This document shows positions 6,685 through 9,787 of a DNA stretch of 9,787 nucleotides, in pieces. The number at the start of each line of letters is the position of its first letter. Positions within the stretch are counted from its first letter, which is position 1. The notes under the pieces are model-generated. The model saw only the letters and a program-made list of their open reading frames with translations. It made no database searches and was not told where the DNA came from. Location: NCBI GenBank assembly GCA_027451785.1, contig DAIDIS010000025.1, positions 1 through 9,787 of the forward strand, read 5' to 3'. Source of the DNA: Acidimicrobiales bacterium (GTDB lineage: Bacteria; Actinomycetota; Acidimicrobiia; Acidimicrobiales; JAKAVM01). Made by a program: the position numbers and the translations under genes.

Positions 6685-8688
6685 CACGAGCCCGGTCTGG
6701 GTGATCAAGCTGCCCTTTTTCCAACCACCCTGATTCCCGCTAGCCTTGAACTCGGAGGGATGCGAGAGTGGACGAATCGGACGGTCTCGAAAACCGTTGT
6801 GGCTTCTGGTCACCGTGGGTTCGAATCCCACTCCCTCCGCCAGATGTAACAGGTTCGCACCCCGGCTGGAAGTAACCAGCTGGGGTTTTTTGTTGGTCTG
6901 ACTCTGGCAGCGGATAGCTCTTGGTAAGAGATGTTTGAGGCTAGCCGTTGGCCTGGGATCGGTTGATGAGCTTTGAGCAGTGATGCTCTGGGCAATGACG
7001 ACTAGAGCTGCGAACTCTGGGTTGAGTTCGGCTGTAGCGACAGTAATGGTGCCATTGCTATCAACGTCTAAGAAAAGAGCTTTGAACAGTATCTGGTTGA
7101 GAGTCTGACGCCCGGTGTCTTGGAACTGCCGGTAGAGGTCACCAGCATGTTGCAGTAGCTTCAGTGTCAGGTTCAGGCGGTAGCGGATGCCTTGGTAGTG
7201 GGATGAGGCTTCTTTGAGGAGCTTGTTGGCATTGGCTAGCTCTGCCTTGATGCGGTCCTGCTCGATCTTGAGATCGTCTATGGAGATGGCATCAGCCATG
7301 TAGGCCGCCAGGAGCTTCTGCTTCTGACGTTCTAGCTGCTTGATGCGCTGGGTCTGCTTGGTCAGCTCACGTTGGTCAGTGTTGGTGAGTTTCGTTAGTT
7401 CCTCATCAACAGCCGCTCGTACTTGAGTGACCAATTCCGGGGTGAAGGTAATGGTCTGCCAGAAGTCGACAATTGTCTGTTCGACAGTTTCGGTCAGTAG
7501 GTATGGCAGATCGCAGTTGTTGCGTCGTTGGTGCCGACCGAGGCAGAAGAAGTAAGGGTAGTCGCCACCACGGCCTTGGGAGGTAGCAAAGCCGAGGCGC
7601 TCTTTACAGCGACCACAGAAGATTGAGCCCTTCAAATATTGCTGATGCTTCCAGGCTCTATCTCCTGCCAATCTGCGTTTGCCTAGGATTGCTTGAACGG
7701 CTTGGAAGGTGGCCTCGTCAATAATGGCGGGATGGTTGCCTTGGTACTCGACACCGCCATAGTGCAGTATGCCCATGTAGTAGGGATTGCTCAGTAAGCG
7801 GTGGACGCCGGAACGACCGAGTGGTTTGCCTGCTAATTTCCGAGTGGTGCGGCTCTTGAGACCACGGTGAGCTAGTTCATCGGTTAGCTCGGAGATACTC
7901 CACTCATTAGTGGCGTAGGCTTCAAAGGCCCATGTGATGAGATCAGCTCGATCTGGATCGAGTTCGATGGTCTTAATTTCATGACCCTCAAGACGCTTGG
8001 TGGAATTGATGTATCCCAGTGGAGCATAGCTGGGGGTTTCACCACGCCTGGCCTTTTCGTGAAGGCCTTTCTTGGCTTCTTCGCTCAAGTTCTTGGAGTA
8101 GAACTCGGCAATGGAGGACATGATGCCATGAAGCAGGGTACCGGCTGGAGTGGCATCAATGGCTTCAGTAGCAGAAACCAAGGCTCCACCAGCCTTATGG
8201 ATAGCTAAATCAATGGTGACGTCATCAGCTCGATTGCGAGCTAGGCGATCTACCTTATGGACAATGACATAGTCGACGTGGTTCTTTTCCAGATAGACCA
8301 GCATGTCTTGGAGTGCTGGTCTGTCGGCAGATTTAGCAGAGGAGCCAGCATCAATGAATTCTTCGACTACTTCAGCCTGTAGATCATGGGCTTTTCTAGT
8401 ACAGACGTTACGCTGTACCGGTAGTGAATAGCCTTCATCATGTCCGCCTTTGTGGGCCTGGCGATCGGTTGAGACCCTGAGATAGATGATGGCGGTCTTG
8501 TGGAGTGCGGGTGCATCTGTGGAACTAACAGCTGGTAACTGGGTAGCACTTTGCTGAATTGCAATGGGATTTGCAGTTGGGTGAGTGGACTCTTCAATTG
8601 TAGGTATATCTGCCTTATTGGTAGATAGTCTTACGCTTGAAGAATCTGTTCCTCCTTTTAATGGTAGTTCATTTATTTGGTCTTTCAT
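6463..8688 (-). CDS. Large serine recombinase, frame running into tRNA-Ser and tadA
   Basis: A 741-codon frame. After an unusual 65-residue Ser/Thr/Pro-rich leader comes the resolvase/invertase catalytic domain, IIYLRVSTDRQ with nucleophile Ser73 and VDRLARNRADD (146-156) with the conserved Arg residues. A recombinase domain follows (about 215-340, containing LLSNPYYMGILHYGG at 298-312). Next comes a zinc ribbon with Cys358, Cys361, Cys382 and Cys392, then a coiled-coil arm (about 428-495) and a C-terminal segment ending near residue 565. This is the architecture of large serine integrases, which recombine attP with attB at short sites. No stop occurs before the tRNA. Residues 616-645 are antisense tRNA-Ser (the GVGFEPT signature often seen in such artefacts), and 646-741 are antisense intergenic DNA and tadA. 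The element-encoded part is therefore about 615 residues or fewer. No ATG, GTG or TTG lies in frame between 8688 and the Ser73 codon, so the leader must be translated. Base composition is lower in G+C than the host genes. Confidence 0.93.
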   Translation of the reverse strand: MKDQINELPLKGGTDSSSVRLSTNKADIPTIEESTHPTANPIAIQQSATQLPAVSSTDAPALHKTAIIYLRVSTDRQAHKGGHDEGYSLPVQRNVCTRKAHDLQAEVVEEFIDAGSSAKSADRPALQDMLVYLEKNHVDYVIVHKVDRLARNRADDVTIDLAIHKAGGALVSATEAIDATPAGTLLHGIMSSIAEFYSKNLSEEAKKGLHEKARRGETPSYAPLGYINSTKRLEGHEIKTIELDPDRADLITWAFEAYATNEWSISELTDELAHRGLKSRTTRKLAGKPLGRSGVHRLLSNPYYMGILHYGGVEYQGNHPAIIDEATFQAVQAILGKRRLAGDRAWKHQQYLKGSIFCGRCKERLGFATSQGRGGDYPYFFCLGRHQRRNNCDLPYLLTETVEQTIVDFWQTITFTPELVTQVRAAVDEELTKLTNTDQRELTKQTQRIKQLERQKQKLLAAYMADAISIDDLKIEQDRIKAELANANKLLKEASSHYQGIRYRLNLTLKLLQHAGDLYRQFQDTGRQTLNQILFKALFLDVDSNGTITVATAELNPEFAALVVIAQSITAQSSSTDPRPTASLKHLLPRAIRCQSQTNKKPQLVTSSRGANLLHLAEGVGFEPTVTRSHNGFRDRPIRPLSHPSEFKASGNQGGWKKGSLITQTGLVSPKPAEKFAQNSRTPLRLHPRSDLDLMVESRVCAHVINGATRPRFGIRSSEDKPFHPGSDESPCAHHARLQGG
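6754..6842 (+). tRNA. tRNA-Ser (anticodon CGA)
   Basis: The acceptor stem GGAGGGA (6754-6760) pairs with TCCCTCC (6832-6838), then discriminator G6839 and an encoded CCA (6840-6842). The anticodon stem ACGGT/ACCGT (6781-6785 and 6793-6797) encloses loop CTCGAAA with anticodon CGA at 6788-6790, reading UCG. A long variable arm (6798-6814) marks it as class II. The T arm is GTGGG-TTCGAAT-CCCAC (6815-6831). The large serine recombinase gene starts its overlap at the very 3' end, so this tRNA is the probable integration target. In that case the 3' part of the tRNA may be supplied by the element. Confidence 0.98.
6859..6891 (+). terminator. Intrinsic terminator of tRNA-Ser
   Basis: ACCCCGGCTGG (6859-6869) pairs with CCAGCTGGGGT (6876-6886) over 11 base pairs, including one G-T pair, with a six-base loop AAGTAA. 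Six T residues (6886-6891) follow. It is 16 bp beyond the tRNA CCA end and acts on plus-strand transcription. On the other strand the same bases encode part of the recombinase C-terminal region (residues about 600-610), and no T run follows on that side, so recombinase transcription need not stop here. Confidence 0.92.
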
Positions 8689-8697
8689 AGACCTTAG

Positions 8698-8703
8698 ATT
8701 TTA
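8698..8703 (-). promoter_or_regulatory. Candidate -10 box of the recombinase gene
   Basis: TAAAAT on the minus strand lies nine bases before the recombinase ATG, so transcription would start at or just before the start codon. No good -35 hexamer is seen at the right distance. AAGG directly before the start codon is too close to be a normal ribosome site. Confidence 0.35.
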
Positions 8704-8758
8704 CCATTAAGGGGGGCAATTCAGCGAAATTTTTCACTACGAAATTGCTACATAGCTA

Positions 8759-8764
8759 TATAAT
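8759..8764 (+). promoter_or_regulatory. Consensus -10 box of the 119-aa gene (leaderless transcript)
   Basis: A perfect TATAAT ends eight bases before the ATG at 8772. The expected transcription start, about seven bases downstream, falls on or next to the A of the ATG, so the mRNA is probably leaderless. The -35 region is poor (around 8735-8741). It lies back to back with the recombinase promoter candidate in an 83-bp divergent gap. Confidence 0.55.
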
Positions 8765-8771
8765 GGATTGA

Positions 8772-9131
8772 ATGTGCAGCAGACTATATACGTCATCAAT
8801 TCTGCCATCCTTTAGTAATTTAACCGAGTTACGCGACACATTGGTTAGTAATATTACTACTGCGCAATTCCTTAATTTCTGCAAACAAGCAATCGACCTG
8901 CGCGAGATAAATCCTCAGTTGAGCGAGAAACTAGCCGAGATGATGGTCGGTCTTTGGTATTTGCATAGGAACGAATTACCACAAGATATCGCCAATCTAG
9001 TGACAGAATTCATGGAACTCGAAGCTCCCGATGCGCACGTACGCCTACAGCCCAATCAAACGGTCGATAGTAAATGGGCTCTTACGAAACAGCATGTGTC
9101 AAGATTGCAAAAAAGTGAGCAGTTTATCTAG
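8772..9131 (+). CDS. Uncharacterised small protein, divergent from the recombinase
   Basis: A 119-aa protein that I do not recognise. It appears mostly helical: a hydrophobic-polar alternating stretch around 17-62 (NLTELRDTLV, FLNFCKQAIDL, LSEKLAEMMVGLWYLHRN), a second helix around 70-84 (QDIANLVTEFMELE), then a basic polar tail (RLQKSEQ near the end). There is no signal peptide, membrane segment or cysteine cluster. The ATG at 8772 is the first possible start, because TGA at 8769-8771 is directly upstream in frame. No ribosome site is present, but a TATAAT box sits where a leaderless transcript would begin. The gene is divergently paired with the serine recombinase and shares its AT-rich composition, so it probably belongs to the same element. 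A recombination directionality factor or a regulator of the recombinase is possible from position and size alone. The coding call rests on the open frame, promoter and coherent amphipathic sequence. Confidence 0.65.
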   Translation: MCSRLYTSSILPSFSNLTELRDTLVSNITTAQFLNFCKQAIDLREINPQLSEKLAEMMVGLWYLHRNELPQDIANLVTEFMELEAPDAHVRLQPNQTVDSKWALTKQHVSRLQKSEQFI

Positions 9132-9133
9132 TC

Positions 9134-9161
9134 GAGCATCTAAGTTCGCCCCGACATGCTC
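9134..9161. repeat. Inverted repeat after the small gene
   Basis: GAGCAT (9134-9139) and ATGCTC (9156-9161) are inverted around a 16-base spacer that contains AAGTTCGCCCCGA. No T run follows, so it is not a convincing terminator. It sits where the element could end. The spacer loosely resembles AGGTTCGCACCCCGG (6851-6865) just beyond the tRNA, a match short enough to be chance. Confidence 0.3.
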
Positions 9162-9176
9162 AGGTCGCTATTTCGC

Positions 9177-9380
9177 TCAGCCTGGGTAGGGGTTACTCAG
9201 GCTATCGTCGACAATGACCTGGCCACCTTCCCTTAGGTAGCTGGCATTGATGCCGTCGTTGGATGCCAGGTGGTCGTGCTGACCATTCGGACCGAAGTTG
9301 TAATAGGCGTCGAGCCGATCGCCTTGCACATTGATCTGTGCCGGGGAACCGCTGACCCGACTTCGGCGGCCTCCCCACAT
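9177..9380 (-). CDS. Uncharacterised 67-codon ORF or 3' remnant of a gene
   Basis: The product contains a coherent stretch (INVQGDRLDAYYNFGPNGQHDHLASNDGINASYLREGGQVIVDDS) that reads like the body of a small beta-rich protein, not a random shadow frame. I do not recognise a family. The frame is open upstream of the ATG at 9378-9380 as far as the codon at 9417-9419; the stop is at 9420-9422. The upstream residues include RPYPPGV. The probable end of an IS1634-like element lies at about 9395-9421, so the gene may have been cut at its 5' end by that insertion, leaving a remnant. No ribosome site is evident before the ATG. Confidence 0.4.
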   Translation of the reverse strand: MWGGRRSRVSGSPAQINVQGDRLDAYYNFGPNGQHDHLASNDGINASYLREGGQVIVDDSLSNPYPG

Positions 9381-9394
9381 AACCCCAGGTGGAT

Positions 9395-9421
9395 AGGGGC
9401 GCGTTGAAAAAGTTTTCCCCT
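9395..9421. repeat. Imperfect palindrome, candidate terminus of the IS1634-like element
   Basis: AGGGG (9395-9399) and CCCCT (9417-9421) are inverted and flank GAAAA (9406-9410) and TTTTC (9413-9417). It lies 22 bp beyond the transposase stop codon, where the end of the insertion sequence would be expected. The other terminus is outside the window, so the inverted-repeat pairing that would confirm this is not visible. Confidence 0.35.
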
Positions 9422-9443
9422 ACACTTTTGCGATTGTCGCCGG

Positions 9444-9787
9444 TCAGGCGATTTCGGCTCTGTCCCAGGCCTTCGTGTTGATCCCTAGTGCGGTGAGGAG
9501 CTTTTCCTGCAATGCGTTCCGGCGGGTGATGACGGTGACTTGGCTGTCACCGGTGTCCAGGTTGACCTTGCGGATCCTTGCGAGCTCTGCAAGCGCCCTT
9601 CTTGGGGTGATGATCTGACCTTTAAGGTCTGGGTCGTTCACCTTGGCCGAGGTGAGGTCATTGCGCATGATCGCCTCTATGGTTGCTGCTATCACGCATA
9701 GGGCAATGTGTCCTCTCACTCGTTGCTCCGTCCAGTGGAACACGGGACGCAGTCCCAAGAAGTCCTTCATCACCTTGAACCTCGCCT
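9444..9787 (-). CDS. IS1634-like (IS4 superfamily) transposase, C-terminal part, cut by window edge
   Basis: The frame is open to the right edge, so the N-terminus is missing; the upstream codons add ARFKV before MKDFLGL. The sequence RFKVMKDFLGLRPVFHWTEQRVRGHIALCVIAATIEAIM matches the conserved C-terminal region of DDE transposases of the IS1634 group, where a Phe-Arg/Lys-x-x-Lys stretch is followed by RP-(V/I)-x-H-x-x-x-x-R-V-x-x-H-(I/V). This region lies just after the catalytic Glu, which would be outside the window. The last 60 residues (ITPRRALAELARIRKVNL and so on) are the usual variable tail. It stops at 9444-9446. Genes of this kind cut and paste their own DNA using short inverted terminal repeats. 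Confidence 0.85.
   Translation of the reverse strand, partial: ARFKVMKDFLGLRPVFHWTEQRVRGHIALCVIAATIEAIMRNDLTSAKVNDPDLKGQIITPRRALAELARIRKVNLDTGDSQVTVITRRNALQEKLLTALGINTKAWDRAEIA

Larger units (their letters stand above)
6840..9165. mobile_element. Probable integrative element at tRNA-Ser (recombinase plus small gene); right end uncertain
   Basis: A large serine recombinase gene abuts the 3' end of tRNA-Ser and points into it, the usual arrangement next to an attachment site. The recombinase and the divergent small gene are poorer in G+C than the host genes; 8641-8760 is about 34% by count. The left boundary is taken as the tRNA 3' end. The right boundary is a guess, placed where G+C rises after the small gene. 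I found no second copy of the tRNA 3' end in 9131-9440; serine recombinases need only a few shared bases, so this does not exclude an end there. The element may instead continue past the window, with an IS inserted in it. Confidence 0.45.

Noticed and set aside
6463..6842. C-terminal 126 codons of the recombinase frame as a functional protein domain
   Set aside because: They are antisense to tRNA-Ser, the intergenic gap and tadA; the GVGFEPT-type peptide is the well-known translation of a tRNA-Ser complement. I treat them as read-through, not a domain, although they may be translated.
8651..8659. Strong Shine-Dalgarno-like AAAAGGAGG on the minus strand inside the recombinase leader
   Set aside because: No start codon lies at a suitable distance downstream in any useful frame, so it does not decide an alternative start.
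9131..9440. A duplicated tRNA-Ser 3' end as a direct-repeat attR
   Set aside because: I looked for TTCGAATCCC and CCCTCCGCCA-like sequence here and found none.

Overview
The window looks like a chromosomal segment of a high-GC bacterium, most likely an actinobacterium. The support is circumstantial: a GT87-type membrane glycosyltransferase, an acyl-CoA carboxylase of the fused biotin/carboxyltransferase type, leaderless-looking or GTG/TTG starts, and tadA next to a class II tRNA-Ser gene. A host-type sample (4201-4260) is about 57% G+C by hand count, whereas 8641-8760 is about 34%, so the right third contains DNA of a different character. I cannot name the species.

Left part (1-6144), all genes on the minus strand: a class I SAM-dependent methyltransferase; a polytopic GT87-like mannosyl/glycosyltransferase; a biotin carboxyl carrier-carboxyltransferase fusion (acyl-CoA carboxylase); and a membrane-anchored GGDEF diguanylate cyclase with an intact I-site. 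Gaps of 123-177 bp separate them, so they need not form one operon. Two gaps carry short tandem repeats: three 23-bp units at 2505-2573 and two 17-bp units at 4507-4540.

Middle (6217-6891), plus strand: tadA (tRNA adenosine deaminase), then tRNA-Ser(CGA) with an encoded CCA end, then a strong intrinsic terminator.

Right part (about 6843-9787): a large serine recombinase gene abuts the 3' end of tRNA-Ser and points into it. Its reading frame has no stop before the tRNA. It runs on antisense through the tRNA and into the 3' part of tadA, which adds a chromosome-derived C-terminal tail. Divergent from it lies a small AT-rich gene of unknown function (119 aa) with a consensus TATAAT box only 8 nt before its ATG, implying a leaderless transcript. 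Beyond that are an uncharacterised 67-codon ORF or gene remnant and the C-terminal part of an IS1634-like (IS4-superfamily) transposase cut by the window edge.

The most interesting feature is the recombinase/tRNA junction: a probable integrative element whose recombinase reading frame is fused to its own attachment site and target tRNA, so integration and excision should change the recombinase C-terminus.
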